Source: Ramlibacter albus (lineage in GTDB: Bacteria; Pseudomonadota; Gammaproteobacteria; Burkholderiales; Burkholderiaceae_C). From it: a DNA stretch of 64,000 nt. Shown in pieces: positions 50,418 through 61,500 of the stretch. The stretch spans positions 1 through 64,000 of the forward strand of contig NZ_JACORU010000004.1 in the NCBI RefSeq assembly GCF_014297445.1, given 5' to 3'. Made by a program: the position numbers and the translations under genes. The notes beneath the pieces are model-generated. The model saw only the letters and a program-made list of their open reading frames with translations, had not been told where the DNA came from and searched no databases. Within the stretch, counting starts at the first letter, position 1; each line of letters starts with the position of its first letter.

Positions 50418-50881
50418 GGGCGGCGCAGCAGCCGCACCATGCGCACCGCGTCGATGCGCCCTTCGTAGTAACCCGAGACGACCAGCGTGTCCTCGAACCC
50501 CATGCGCCGGTAGAACGCGCGGGCCGTTTCGTTGTCGGCGCGCAGTTCGAGGTGCAGCGAGGCGATGCCGGCGACGCGCGCGGATTCGACCAGCCAGTCC
50601 ATCATCCGCCGCGCCAGGCCCTGCCGGCGCTGGGCGGGTTGCACGCACAGCAACTGCAGGTGCGCGCGCGTCTCGCCGAACGCCATGATCGCGAAGCCCT
50701 GCACGCCGGTGGTGTCGTCGGCGACGAGCGCGATCGTGTCGCGGTCCGCGATCAGCCGCGCGACGCGCGCGGGCGAGTAGCGCGGCGCGAGGCCTGCTTC
50801 GATGTGGCGGCGGGTGAGCTCGGCGATCGCCGGGGCGTCGGCGCGGCGGGCGAGGCGGAGCGTGACGGCATGCTGCGGCAC
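50405..50881 (-). CDS. GNAT-family N-acetyltransferase
   Basis: 158 residues from GTG 50881. It has the GNAT core: TLRLARRADAPAIAELTRRH at the start, the beta4 strand LQLLCVQPAQRRQGLARRMM with the acetyl-CoA pyrophosphate loop (QRRQGLA), and ELRADNETARAFYRRMGFE near the end. The substrate is unknown. Divergent from the TPR-SGNH gene with only 36 bp between the two starts. Confidence 0.85.
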   Translation of the reverse strand: MPQHAVTLRLARRADAPAIAELTRRHIEAGLAPRYSPARVARLIADRDTIALVADDTTGVQGFAIMAFGETRAHLQLLCVQPAQRRQGLARRMMDWLVESARVAGIASLHLELRADNETARAFYRRMGFEDTLVVSGYYEGRIDAVRMVRLLRRPYVG

Positions 50882-50917
50882 GGCCCATTCTGGCACGCGG
50901 CTAAACTCGCCGCCAGC

Positions 50918-52327
50918 ATGCCCGCGCCCGCCCATCGCAACGACCCGCCGCCCGAAGACATCGACCGCCTCGTCGGGCTTTTCCACGGCGGCGACCTGGC
51001 CCAGGTGGAGGCCGTTGGCGGCGAGCTGGCGCAGCGCTTCGCTTCGTCGGCCGTGGTGTGGAAGGTCCTCGGCACCTCGCGCCTGGTCGCGGGTCGAAGC
51101 ACCGACGCGGTGGCCGCCCTGCAGCGTGCGGTTTCGCTGGCGCCGAAGGACCCTGACCTGCACGCCAACCTCGGCAACGCCTTGCGCGGCGTGGGGCGGC
51201 TGGCCGAGGCGGAGCAGCACCTGCAGCGCTCGCTGAAGCTGAACCCGCAGTCGCCGATGGCGCTGGCCAGCCTGGGGAACGTGCTGCGCCAGCAGCGCCG
51301 GCCCGACGTCGCGATCAACGCCTACCGCGAAGCCCTCAAGCTGCAGCCCCTGCTCGCCGGCGCGCGGCAGAACCTCGCGGTGCTGGAGGCCGCGCGCGGC
51401 GAATTCGCACAAGCCGAAGCGGACTACCGGCACGCCCTCGCCGCGCAGCCGGACCTGCTGGATGGCTGGGTGAACCTGGCGACGCTGCTGCAGGACACGG
51501 GGCGCGTGCGCGAGGCGCAGGACGTGCTCTCGCAAGGCTTGCGTTCGGTGAAGGCGGGCCAGTGGATGCTGGCCGCGCTGGCGATCACCGGCTGCTGGAT
51601 CCTGCGCGACGCGCAGGGCGCGGCGCAGCTGTTCAATGCTTTCCAGGCGCAGGTGTCCGAGGCTGACCGCGCACTGCGCGAATTTTTCTGGGTGAGCGCG
51701 CGGCTCTTCGACAACATGCAGCGCGAGCCGGCGCTGTACCCGGCCGGCGACTTCGCGCCCCTTTACGTGATCGGCGAGTCGCATTCGCTCGTCCCGGCGC
51801 ACGCGGTGTTCCCGTGGGTGGACGGCCCTGTGCGCGCGCAGCCGCGGCTGGTCCAGGGCGTCAAGATGCACCACCTCGGCAGCAAGGCGCTGAACCAGTG
51901 GCAGGCGGCGATTCGCGCGCAGCTAGAAAGCGTGCCTGCCGATGCGCAGGTGCTGTTCACGATCGGCGAGATCGATTGCCGGCCGGACGAAGGGATCTGG
52001 AAGGCGCACAAGGCGGGCAAGGGAGCGCTGGCTTACCTTGTGAAGAACACCGTGGCGGGGTATGTGGAGTGGGTGGCGGCGAATGTGGGTGCGCGGAAGG
52101 TCACGTTGCAGGGCGTGCCCGAGCCAAGGCGGTCACCGGATGACGCGTTCCTGGCGATGGTGGCGGATGTGAATGCGAGGCTGCGCGAGGCTTGTGCTGC
52201 GCGTGGGTGGAATTTCCTGGATGTGCATGCGGCGACCGCCGGTGCGCAGGGCAAGTGGCACCTCGACGATTTCCACTTGAAGCCGGCGTTCTATGCGAAT
52301 GCGATGGCGTTCTGGCGGAAGCGGTGA
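50918..52327 (+). CDS. TPR protein with C-terminal SGNH-hydrolase-like domain
   Basis: 469 residues. Five to six TPR units (about 30-210; DPDLHANLGNALRGVGRLAEAEQHLQ and the next unit SPMALASLGNVLRQQRRPD). A C-terminal domain (about 270-465) has the layout of an SGNH/GDSL fold: LYVIGESHSLVP (GESHS in place of GDSH), FTIGEIDCR (block III position) and the final WHLDDFHLK with a D-x-x-H pair. It may act on or bind a glycan or glycoprotein. The last 15 bases, including the stop, are antisense to the 3' end of tRNA-Ser. Confidence 0.7.
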   Translation: MPAPAHRNDPPPEDIDRLVGLFHGGDLAQVEAVGGELAQRFASSAVVWKVLGTSRLVAGRSTDAVAALQRAVSLAPKDPDLHANLGNALRGVGRLAEAEQHLQRSLKLNPQSPMALASLGNVLRQQRRPDVAINAYREALKLQPLLAGARQNLAVLEAARGEFAQAEADYRHALAAQPDLLDGWVNLATLLQDTGRVREAQDVLSQGLRSVKAGQWMLAALAITGCWILRDAQGAAQLFNAFQAQVSEADRALREFFWVSARLFDNMQREPALYPAGDFAPLYVIGESHSLVPAHAVFPWVDGPVRAQPRLVQGVKMHHLGSKALNQWQAAIRAQLESVPADAQVLFTIGEIDCRPDEGIWKAHKAGKGALAYLVKNTVAGYVEWVAANVGARKVTLQGVPEPRRSPDDAFLAMVADVNARLREACAARGWNFLDVHAATAGAQGKWHLDDFHLKPAFYANAMAFWRKR

Positions 52328-52402
52328 GATTCGAACTCACGGACGTCTTTCAACGTCGCCGGTTTTCAAGACCGGTGCCTTCAACCGCTCGGCCACGCTT
52401 CC
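52313..52402 (-). tRNA. tRNA-Ser (anticodon UGA)
   Basis: Reading the minus strand, the 5' acceptor GGAAGCG pairs with CGCTTCC at the 3' end; discriminator G and CCA are encoded. The D arm contains GGCCGAGCGG-type sequence. The anticodon stem-loop is CCGGT-CTTGAAA-ACCGG (anticodon TGA). A long variable arm (GACGTTGAAAGACGTC) is typical of serine tRNAs. The T arm is GTGAG-TTCGAAT-CTCAC. It is 90 nt including CCA and overlaps the TPR-SGNH gene end by 15 nt. Confidence 0.97.
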
Positions 52403-52414
52403 TTGCCGCCCATT

Positions 52415-54025
52415 CTAGCTACGCACCGAATAGAGCCTCGCGTTGCTGATGGCATAGACCGCCCCGTCCGCACCGACTAGTGTGGGGGTGTACGCCTGGC
52501 CCAGGCCGCCGGTGAGGCGGATCGACTGCGCGAGCGTGTTCGTCGCGAGGTCCCAGCGGTAGAGGATGCCGTCCTCGTTGTTGACGAGCATCGCGCGCCG
52601 CGCCACGTCCGCGGCCATGGTGTTGATGCACCACTCCCAGACCGGCGGTGAGGAAGGCGAGACGCGCGTCGGCGCGACGATCGTGAGCACCTCGCGCATC
52701 ACGGTCACCGTCGAGAACGCATCGGCCTGCGTGGCACGAGGGTCGAGCACGGCGAGACGGTTCAGGCCGTCGCCGGTGCCAACGCCCGAATAGTTGTTGT
52801 ACTTCACCGCCAGGAGGTAGGTGGAGGTGCCGGTGTACGAGGGCACCATCGACGCCGGGATCACGCTCGGGGTCACATCCCAGCCGAAACTGCCCGGCAC
52901 GCCCGCAGGCTGCAGGTTCGCATCGAACTGCAGCAGCCAGCCGCGCGCGTTGTGCGTGCCGAAGGTGCGCTCCAGCACGCCGAAGTAGACGCGGCCGTCG
53001 GGGCCCACACAGGGCGAGGACGTGCCGTTGTCGCTGATGCGTGCACCGGCGCTCGCGAGCGGGTCGTTCAATGTGGCGCGCGCACGCGTCGCGAGCGTGG
53101 TGCTGTCCAGCGCGAGCAGGTAGCCGGTCTGCGTGGTGCCGCTCACCGCGTTCTGGTTCACGGCGACGTAGAGCGTGCCGCCGTCCGGCGAAAGCGCGGG
53201 CGCCGAGTTCATCGCGGGTTTGACGATCGCCGGGTCGTTCGCGGCTGCCGCGGCGCCAACCCAGCGCCCCTGCCCGTCGGCGCCGATGCGCGCGATGCCG
53301 CTCGCCAGCCCCGCCGGGTTGCTGCCCGTGACGACGAAGCCGAAGAAGACGTTGCCCTGCGCGTCCGAAACCAGCGGCGTGTTGATGAACACCGTGGCGT
53401 CGTAAGCGGCCGAGGCAGAGGCATACGCACTCGCGCCGTAGAACACCATCGCGTTGAACGACGAGCCCGCGGTATCCGGGTTGTCGCGCGCGAGGAGGCG
53501 CCCGCCCGCGCCCGGTGCCAGCAGGCGCCCGCCCGGCGTGAGCAGCAGGTTGCAGCTGGGGAACCAGTCGTGCGGCGGCACGGCGTAGTCGATGTCCTGC
53601 GACCACAGCAGCGTGCCGCTCAGGCCCGAGCGTGCCTCGACGCGGAAGCCGCTGTTCGCGCCGGTCTTCACCGCCATCGCGATCGTGTTGCGCGTCGTGA
53701 CGACGGGCGAGCCGTAGTGCACGGCGAGCGAGCCGTTGGCGCGGTACTGCGGCTGCAGGTCAACCGCAGCCGACCATGCGATGCGGTTGAGGTCCTGGCT
53801 GGCGATGCCGCTCACGGCGGTGTGCTGCGCGTCCCGGCCGAAGCCCGGCCACGCAGGGCCGTTGACCGGCGGGTCGGGCGTGACACTGCCCGTGGGCGTG
53901 TCGGGTGTTGTGGTTGTGGGTGTGTCGCTGCCGCCGCCTCCGCCGCCACCACCGCAGGCGGTGAGGCCGAGCGCAAGGCCGAGTTGCAGGACGGTGCGGC
54001 GGGAAGGTACTTCGGTACGGCTCAT
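52415..54025 (-). CDS. Beta-propeller lipoprotein (PQQ-repeat-like)
   Basis: 536 residues. The N-terminus has a twin-Arg-like SRRTVLQLGLALGLTAC with a lipobox Cys, then a poly-Gly run and a Thr/Pro linker. The remainder consists of PQQ/WD-type beta-propeller blades: WPGFGRDAQHTAV, VEARSGLSGTLLWSQDI, APALSPDGGTLYVAV, SSPCVGPDGRVYFG, TPTLVGADGAVYAISNARLY. A surface- or periplasm-anchored propeller; no catalytic residues are evident. Starts at ATG 54025, 12 bp downstream of the palindromic repeat that ends near ureG. Function unknown. Confidence 0.7.
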   Translation of the reverse strand: MSRTEVPSRRTVLQLGLALGLTACGGGGGGGGSDTPTTTTPDTPTGSVTPDPPVNGPAWPGFGRDAQHTAVSGIASQDLNRIAWSAAVDLQPQYRANGSLAVHYGSPVVTTRNTIAMAVKTGANSGFRVEARSGLSGTLLWSQDIDYAVPPHDWFPSCNLLLTPGGRLLAPGAGGRLLARDNPDTAGSSFNAMVFYGASAYASASAAYDATVFINTPLVSDAQGNVFFGFVVTGSNPAGLASGIARIGADGQGRWVGAAAAANDPAIVKPAMNSAPALSPDGGTLYVAVNQNAVSGTTQTGYLLALDSTTLATRARATLNDPLASAGARISDNGTSSPCVGPDGRVYFGVLERTFGTHNARGWLLQFDANLQPAGVPGSFGWDVTPSVIPASMVPSYTGTSTYLLAVKYNNYSGVGTGDGLNRLAVLDPRATQADAFSTVTVMREVLTIVAPTRVSPSSPPVWEWCINTMAADVARRAMLVNNEDGILYRWDLATNTLAQSIRLTGGLGQAYTPTLVGADGAVYAISNARLYSVRS

Positions 54026-54033
54026 GTCGCCGC

Positions 54034-54102
54034 CGGGCCGCCCCAAGGCGACATAGCCCCCTCGGGGGGCAGCGAACCTCGCGAAGCGGGGAGCGTGGGG
54101 GT
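54034..54102. repeat. Comamonadaceae-type intergenic palindromic element
   Basis: Contains GGGCCGCCCCAAGG, a hairpin GCCCCC-TCG-GGGGGC (54056-54069), AGCGAACCTCGCGAAGCG and GGGGGTC. I recall this arrangement as a frequent intergenic repeat in Comamonadaceae genomes. Between the urease operon end and the lipoprotein gene it may act as a transcription barrier or mRNA 3' end stabiliser. Confidence 0.55.
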
Positions 54103-54107
54103 CCAGT

Positions 54108-54755
54108 TCACGCCGCGAGCATACCCCTGCGTTCGATGAAGGTCACCACCTCCGCCAGCCCGGCGTTGGTTTTCAGGTTGGTCATCACGTACGGCTTGTC
54201 GCGGCGCATGCGCTTCGTGTCGGCTTCCATCACACCGAGGTCCGCGCCCACGTGCGGCGCGAGGTCGGTCTTGTTGATGACGAAGAGGTCGCTCTTGGTG
54301 ATGCCGGGCCCGCCTTTGCGCGGGATCTTCTCGCCGGCCGCGACGTCGATCACATAGATGGTCAGGTCCGACAGCTCGGGGCTGAAGGTGGCCGCGAGGT
54401 TGTCGCCGCCGGACTCGACGAAGACGATGTCCGCATCGGGGAAGTCGCCGAGCATGCGGTCGATGGCTTCGAGGTTGATCGACGCATCTTCGCGGATCGC
54501 GGTGTGCGGGCAGCCGCCGGTCTCCACGCCCATGATGCGCTCGGCGGGCAGCGCGCCGCTCACCGTGAGCAGGCGCTGGTCTTCCTTGGTGTAGATGTCG
54601 TTGGTGATCGCGACGAGGTCGTACTTGTCGCGCATCGCCTTGCACAGCATCTCCAGCAGCGTCGTCTTGCCCGAGCCGACGGGGCCGCCGATGCCCACGC
54701 GCAGCGGCGGCAGTTTCTTGGTGCGGTTGGCGATGTGGTGCAGGGCGGTGGTCAT
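54108..54755 (-). CDS. ureG: Urease accessory GTPase UreG
   Basis: 215 residues; SIMIBI-class GTPase that drives nickel delivery to urease. P-loop [15 protein letters not shown] (about 23-37). Nickel-binding metal site in [15 protein letters not shown] (Cys-Pro-His). Switch region [17 protein letters not shown] and the base-specificity motif INKTDL. Complete. It overlaps ureF by 4 bases and is the last gene of the ureA-to-ureG operon. Confidence 0.97.
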   Translation of the reverse strand: MTTALHHIANRTKKLPPLRVGIGGPVGSGKTTLLEMLCKAMRDKYDLVAITNDIYTKEDQRLLTVSGALPAERIMGVETGGCPHTAIREDASINLEAIDRMLGDFPDADIVFVESGGDNLAATFSPELSDLTIYVIDVAAGEKIPRKGGPGITKSDLFVINKTDLAPHVGADLGVMEADTKRMRRDKPYVMTNLKTNAGLAEVVTFIERRGMLAA

Positions 54756-55426
54756 GAGCGGAAGAGGCGGGAGTACTGGGTTTCGTGCTGGGCCGAGAGG
54801 ATGGCGAGCATCGGGGCGAAGGACTGGCGCTCGGCGTTGTCAAGCGCGAGCGCATGGTCCACCGCAATGGGGATCTCGCCGGCGAGCTTCATCAGGATGC
54901 GCTGGCCCGCGGACTGGCCGAGAGGCACCGCCTTGATCGCGGCCTGCATCATGTTCTCGGACCAGCCGAAGGCGAAGGCCAGTGCGATCTCGCGCAGCGT
55001 GGCCGTGGTCTTGTACGCCGCGGCCGCGAACGCGACCGGGTAGGTCCACCGGACCTCGCTCGTGTCGCCGAGCGACTTCATCCACTCGCCGAGCGAACGG
55101 CCCATCTGTTCGGTCTGCAGGCGCAGTTCGCTCGTCTCGCGCGTGGCGCGCACCCACGCGTCGAGCGCTTCGCATTGCGCCGTGTCGGCGTCGCGGAAAG
55201 CCTGCGTGGCTCGTGCGACGACGGCGATGTCGGCGCGCGCGAGCGTCATGTGCAATTGATCGGCGAGCCAATTCGCCGCCGTGGCTTCGTCGGTGACGAG
55301 CCCGCGGTCCACCGCAGCCTCCAGCCCTTCGGAATACGAGAAGCCGCCCACCGGCAGCGCGGGCGATGCGAGCCAGATCAGCCGCAGCAGCGCGGCGTCA
55401 GTGGTCGTGGTGGTGGCCGTGGTCAT
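54752..55426 (-). CDS. ureF: Urease accessory protein UreF
   Basis: 224 residues, the usual length. It has [25 protein letters not shown] at the start, ending near [13 protein letters not shown]. UreF binds UreG and UreD and gates GTP hydrolysis. I choose ATG 55426, which overlaps the His-rich 3' end of ureE by 29 bases. Longer starts further upstream only read the His codons in another frame as Thr/Ala runs and are not credible. Confidence 0.92.
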   Translation of the reverse strand: MTTATTTTTDAALLRLIWLASPALPVGGFSYSEGLEAAVDRGLVTDEATAANWLADQLHMTLARADIAVVARATQAFRDADTAQCEALDAWVRATRETSELRLQTEQMGRSLGEWMKSLGDTSEVRWTYPVAFAAAAYKTTATLREIALAFAFGWSENMMQAAIKAVPLGQSAGQRILMKLAGEIPIAVDHALALDNAERQSFAPMLAILSAQHETQYSRLFRS

Positions 55427-55966
55427 GGCCGTGGTGCTCGTGACCGTGTTCGTGGCCATGGTCGTGGCCGGGGCCGTGTCCATGGTGATCGTGCCCGTGC
55501 GAATGCGCCTGCCCGCCGGCACTGTACGCCCCGCCTTCCGGCTCGAACGGTGCGTTCGCCTCCTCCACGTCGAGGTGCATCGCGCGCAGCATCTGCGCCA
55601 GCACGTGGTCAGGCTCGATCTTCAGGTGGTCGGGCTTGAGCTCGATCTGCACGTGGCGGTTGCCGAGGTGGTACGCGGCGCGGGTCAAGTCGAACGGCGA
55701 GCCGTGCTCCTTGCAGGGCGTGACAACAAGAACCGGCTGCGGCGCGGCGAGCACGCGCACCAGCGAGCCGTCCTCGGCAACGAGCACGTCGCCACCGCGC
55801 ACGACAGTCCCACGCGGCAGGAAGACGCCCAGCTGCCGCCCCTGCGAGTCGGTGGCTTCGAAGCGGCTTTTCTGCCGCACGTCCCAGTCGAGCTCGACCG
55901 TCGCGGCGCGCTTGAGCAGCACGGGCGCGAGGCCGTGGCCTTGGGAGAGAACCTTGGAAACGGTGA

Positions 55967-55970
<4 letters not shown>
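55398..55970 (-). CDS. ureE: Urease nickel metallochaperone UreE
   Basis: 190 residues. The N-terminal peptide-binding domain runs [21 protein letters not shown] and [20 protein letters not shown] strands. The metal-binding domain has [29 protein letters not shown] (conserved nickel His). A long His/Asp/Gly tail of about 35 residues can store nickel. No ATG or GTG lies between the ureC stop and the conserved start, so I infer a TTG start at 55970 that overlaps the ureC stop as TTGA. Confidence 0.88.
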
Positions 55971-57685
<1,715 letters not shown>

Positions 57686-57991
57686 CTACAGTTTCCCTTG
57701 CACCAAGCCGCGAAAGCCGTGGATCACGCGGTCGCCCGCGAAGTCCACGAGTTCCACGGTGCGTTGCTGCCCCGGCTCGAAGCGCACCGCGGTGCCCGAC
57801 GCGATGTTCAGGCGCATCCCGCGCGCCGCGTCGCGATCGAACTTGAGCGCGCCGTTCGTTTCGGCGAAGTGGTAGTGCGAGCCCACCTGGATCGGCCGGT
57901 CCGCCGTGTTCTGCACGGCGACGGTGAGCGTGCGGCGGCCGGGGTTGAGGGTGTGGTCCCCGGGCTCGGTCAGCAGTTCGCCCGGGTTCAT
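57686..57991 (-). CDS. ureB: Urease beta subunit
   Basis: 101 residues from ATG 57991. Signatures are [40 protein letters not shown] and [17 protein letters not shown]. Structural subunit of the (alpha-beta-gamma)3 holoenzyme. The start overlaps the stop of the small membrane ORF by one base (TGATG); an in-frame GTG immediately upstream is the other option. Confidence 0.96.
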   Translation of the reverse strand: MNPGELLTEPGDHTLNPGRRTLTVAVQNTADRPIQVGSHYHFAETNGALKFDRDAARGMRLNIASGTAVRFEPGQQRTVELVDFAGDRVIHGFRGLVQGKL

Positions 57992-58158
57992 CACTCGCCG
58001 CGCGAAAGCAGGATGGCGAGCGTGGCGAGGACCACGACCAGCATGAAGCCCGCGGTGTCGGTCGCGTGCCAGTGCACCTCGCCCACGGCGCCATGGCCAC
58101 CGTGGGCGAGTGCGGGCAGTGCGACAGCGGAAACCAGCCAGGCGGCGATGCGCTTCAT
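57991..58158 (-). CDS. Small His-containing membrane protein in the urease operon
   Basis: 55 residues. A signal-like helix ([17 protein letters not shown]) is followed by a His-rich stretch [17 protein letters not shown] with five His in 17 residues, then a C-terminal membrane helix ([16 protein letters not shown]) and RGE. It exactly fills the gap between ureA (13 bp away) and ureB (1-base overlap), so it is co-transcribed and coupled. It could bind nickel at the membrane or periplasm, which is inference; it is not one of the classical urease accessory genes. Its small size makes it easy for gene callers to miss. Confidence 0.65.
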   Translation of the reverse strand: MKRIAAWLVSAVALPALAHGGHGAVGEVHWHATDTAGFMLVVVLATLAILLSRGE

Positions 58159-58171
58159 GTTCGTCGGTCCT

Positions 58172-58474
58172 TCAAACGATGGGTTGGTGCACGGTGACGA
58201 GCTTGGTGCCGTCGGGGAAGGTGGCTTCGACCTGGATCTCCGGGATCATCTCGGCCACGCCTTCCATGACGTCGGCGCGCGTGAGCACGGCGCGGCCTTC
58301 GCTCATGAGTGCCGCGACGGTCTTGCCGTCGCGCGCGCCTTCCATGACGGCGGCGGAGATCAGGGCTACGGCCTCCGGGTAATTCAGCTTCAGCCCCCGC
58401 GCCTTGCGGCGCTCCGCCAGCAGCGCGGCGGTGAACAAGAGCAGCTTGTCTTTCTCGCGGGGGGTGAGTTCCAT
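58172..58474 (-). CDS. ureA: Urease gamma subunit
   Basis: 100 residues: [46 protein letters not shown] and [20 protein letters not shown]. Structural subunit. First gene of the operon here; ureD, which usually precedes it, is absent and the upstream DNA is a short gap to a divergent gene. No good Shine-Dalgarno sequence is visible before its ATG. Confidence 0.97.
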   Translation of the reverse strand: MELTPREKDKLLLFTAALLAERRKARGLKLNYPEAVALISAAVMEGARDGKTVAALMSEGRAVLTRADVMEGVAEMIPEIQVEATFPDGTKLVTVHQPIV

Positions 58475-58481
58475 ATGTAAC

Positions 58482-58496
58482 GAACCATCTTAGTGC
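58482..58496 (-). promoter_or_regulatory. Candidate NtrC-type binding site upstream of ureA
   Basis: The minus strand reads GCACTAAGATGGTTC, 13 of 15 positions identical to the enterobacterial NtrC site GCACTAAAATGGTGC. It sits 8 bp before the ureA start in the 70-bp gap to the divergent permease-kinase gene, close for a classical activator site of ureA but well placed for the divergent gene. Nitrogen control of urease fits, yet the match is by eye only. Confidence 0.4.
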
Positions 58497-58544
58497 AAAC
58501 CCCCAAGCGGCCCATACGCCAAAAGACGAATACCGGCACGGAAG

Positions 58545-61500
58545 ATGCGTTGGGTTCGCGTGAGCACCGTGATCCCTATCGTCCCTGTGTCAGACGCCCC
58601 CCAGCGCGTGGTGAAGGTGCGGCGCGACTACAACAGCTGGGTGGCCAGCGAGACGATGGAGGACTACGCGCTGCGCTTCACGCCGCAGCGGTTCCGCAAG
58701 TGGTCGGTGTTCCGGGTCGCGAACACGGCCTTCGGCGCGGCGTCCTTCCTCGTCCTCGAGGCCGTGGGCGCCACGCTGCTCGTGCAGTACGGCTTCCTCA
58801 ACGCGTTCTGGGCGATCGTCGCCACGGGGCTGATCATCTTCCTCGCGGGTTTGCCCATTTCGTACTACGCGGCGCGCTATGGCGTGGACATGGACCTGCT
58901 CACGCGCGGCGCGGGCTTCGGCTACATCGGCTCGACGATCACCTCGCTGATCTACGCGTCGTTCACCTTCATCTTCTTCGCGCTCGAGGCGGCGGTGATG
59001 GCGTACGCGCTCGACCTCGCGCTCGGCATCCCGCTCACCTGGGGCTACCTGATATGTGCTTTGGCGGTGATCCCGCTGGTGACGCATGGCGTCTCCGTCA
59101 TCAGCCGGCTGCAGGTCTGGACGCAGCCGCTGTGGCTGGTGATGCTGGTGGTGCCTTTCGTTTACGTGCTCATGCGCGATCCCGGTGCGTTCGCCGGCAT
59201 CACGCACTACGCCGGTGAAAAGGCCGTCGTCTCCGGCTTCAACCTGCACATGTTCGGTGCGGCGCTCACCGTCGGCATCGCGCTCATCACCCAGATGGGC
59301 GAGCAGGCGGACTACCTGCGCTTCATGCCGGCGATGCAGCGCGGCCGGCGCGCGGCGTGGTGGGCCGGGGTGCTCGCTGGCGGGCCGGGCTGGGTCGTGC
59401 TGGGCGTCGTCAAGATGCTGGGCGGTGCTTTCCTCGCGTACCTCGCGATCACGCACATGGTGCCGGCGGACCGCGCGGTGGACCCGAACCAGATGTACCT
59501 CGCGGCGTACGAGTACGTCTTCCCGCATTACGGGTGGGCGGTGGCCGCGACGGCGCTCTTCGTCGTCATCTCGCAGTTGAAGATCAACGTGACCAACGCC
59601 TATGCGGGTTCGCTTGCCTGGTCCAACTTCTTCTCGCGCGTCACGCACAGCCACCCGGGCCGTGTCGTGTGGGTGGTGTTCAACACGCTCATCGCGTTCA
59701 TGTTGATGGCGATGAACGTGTTCGAGGCGCTCGAGCGCATCCTCGGCCTGTATTCCAACATCGCCATCGCGTGGATGATGGCCGTGGTGGCGGACCTCGT
59801 CGTCAACAAGCCGCTGGGCTTGTCGCCGAAGGGCGTGGAGTTCAAGCGGGCGTATCTCTACGACATCAATCCCGTGGGTGTGGGCGCGATGGCGCTCGCG
59901 TCGCTGCTGTCGATCAGTGCGCACCTCGGCGCCTTCGGGCCGTCGGCGCAGGCGTTCTCTTCGCTGATCGCGATGGGCGTGGCTTTCGTCGCCGCGCCTG
60001 CGATCGCATGGGCCACGAAGGGCCGCTACTACATCGCGCGGCGCGAAGCCGTCATTCCCGCGGAGGCGGGAATCCAAAGCGCCCCGAACGCCTTGGGTTC
60101 CCGCCTGCGCGGGAACGACGGGCTGCGACGCTGCGTGATCTGCGAGCGCGAGTACGAAGCCCCCGACATGGCGCACTGCCCCGCGTACCAGGGCAGCATC
60201 TGCTCCCTGTGCTGCACGCTCGACGCGCGCTGCGGCGACCTGTGCAAGCCGCACGCGAGCCTGTCGTCGCAATGGGGCGCCGCGCTGCGCTGGCTGCTGC
60301 CGAAGCGTGCCTGGCCCTACCTCGACAGCGGCGTCGGCCACTTCCTGCTGCTGATGCTCGTGGTGGTGCCGCTGCTCGGCGTGTTCGTCGAGTTCACGGT
60401 GCGCAGCGGCTTCTCGCATGCCTACATGGCGATGCTGCTCGTTGCCGGCATCGTGTGCTGGTGGCTGGTGCTCGCGCACAAGAGCCGGCAGGTGGCGCAG
60501 GAGGAGTCCAACCGCCAGACGCATCTGCTGATGCGTGAGATCGACTCGCACCGGCAGACCGACGAAGCGCTGCAGCAGGCCACGCGCGCGGCGGAGCAGG
60601 CCAACCAGGCCAAGAGCCGCTACATCAGCGCCATCAGCCACGAGCTGCGCACGCCGCTCAATTCCATCCTCGGCTATGCGCAGCTGATGGGCGAGGACGC
60701 GGCGATCCCGGAACACCGCAAGCACGCCGTCAACGTCATCCGCCGCGGCGGCGAGCACCTGCTGTCGCTGATCGAGGGCACGCTGGACATCGCCCGCATC
60801 GAGTCGGGCAAGCTCACGCTCAGCGTCAAGCCGATGCGCTTCGCGGACACGGTGCACGAGATGGCGGGGCTCTTCGAGCTGCAGGCGGCGGCCAAGGGGC
60901 TGTCGTTCCGCTTCGACGTGCAGGGCACGATCCCCGAGGTGGTCCGTGCCGACGAGAAGCGCGTGCGGCAGATCTTCATCAACCTGCTGGCCAACGCGAT
61001 CAAGTTCACGTCGGCAGGGCACGTCGTGTTCCGCGTGCGGCATGCGCGCGAGATGGCGCTCGTCGAAGTCGAGGACACCGGGCCGGGCATGACGAAGGAG
61101 GAGCTGGCGAAGATCTTCGAGCCCTTCGCACGCGCCAGTTCCGCCGCGCACTCGGTGCCCGGCGCCGGCCTGGGGCTCACCATTGCGAAGATGCTGGCCG
61201 ACCTGATGGGCGGCGAGCTCTCGGCCACCAGCACGCCGGGCGAAGGCTCGGTGTTCCGCGTGCGGCTCTTCCTGCCGGAGGTGCGCACGGCGTCGCTGCC
61301 CAAGGTCGAGGGCACGCGTGTGCGACGCGGCTACAGCGGCGAGCGCCGCCGCATCCTCGTCGTGGACAACGAAGAAAACGACCGCGATGTGCTCGTGCAA
61401 CTGCTCGAGCCGCTCGGCTTCGAGCTGCGCACCGCCGCGAGCGGCCACGACGCGCTGGACCTCCTTGCCGCCGGCCTGCAGCCGCACGCCATCCTGATGG

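Noticed and set aside
55427..55522. Longer UreF start
   Set aside because: The added residues are Thr/Ala-rich out-of-frame readings of the UreE His tail.
60051..60119. Possible CRISPR repeat pair
   Set aside because: A single inverted repeat inside a coding frame, matching the dispersed GTCATTCCCGC palindrome, with no spacer series.
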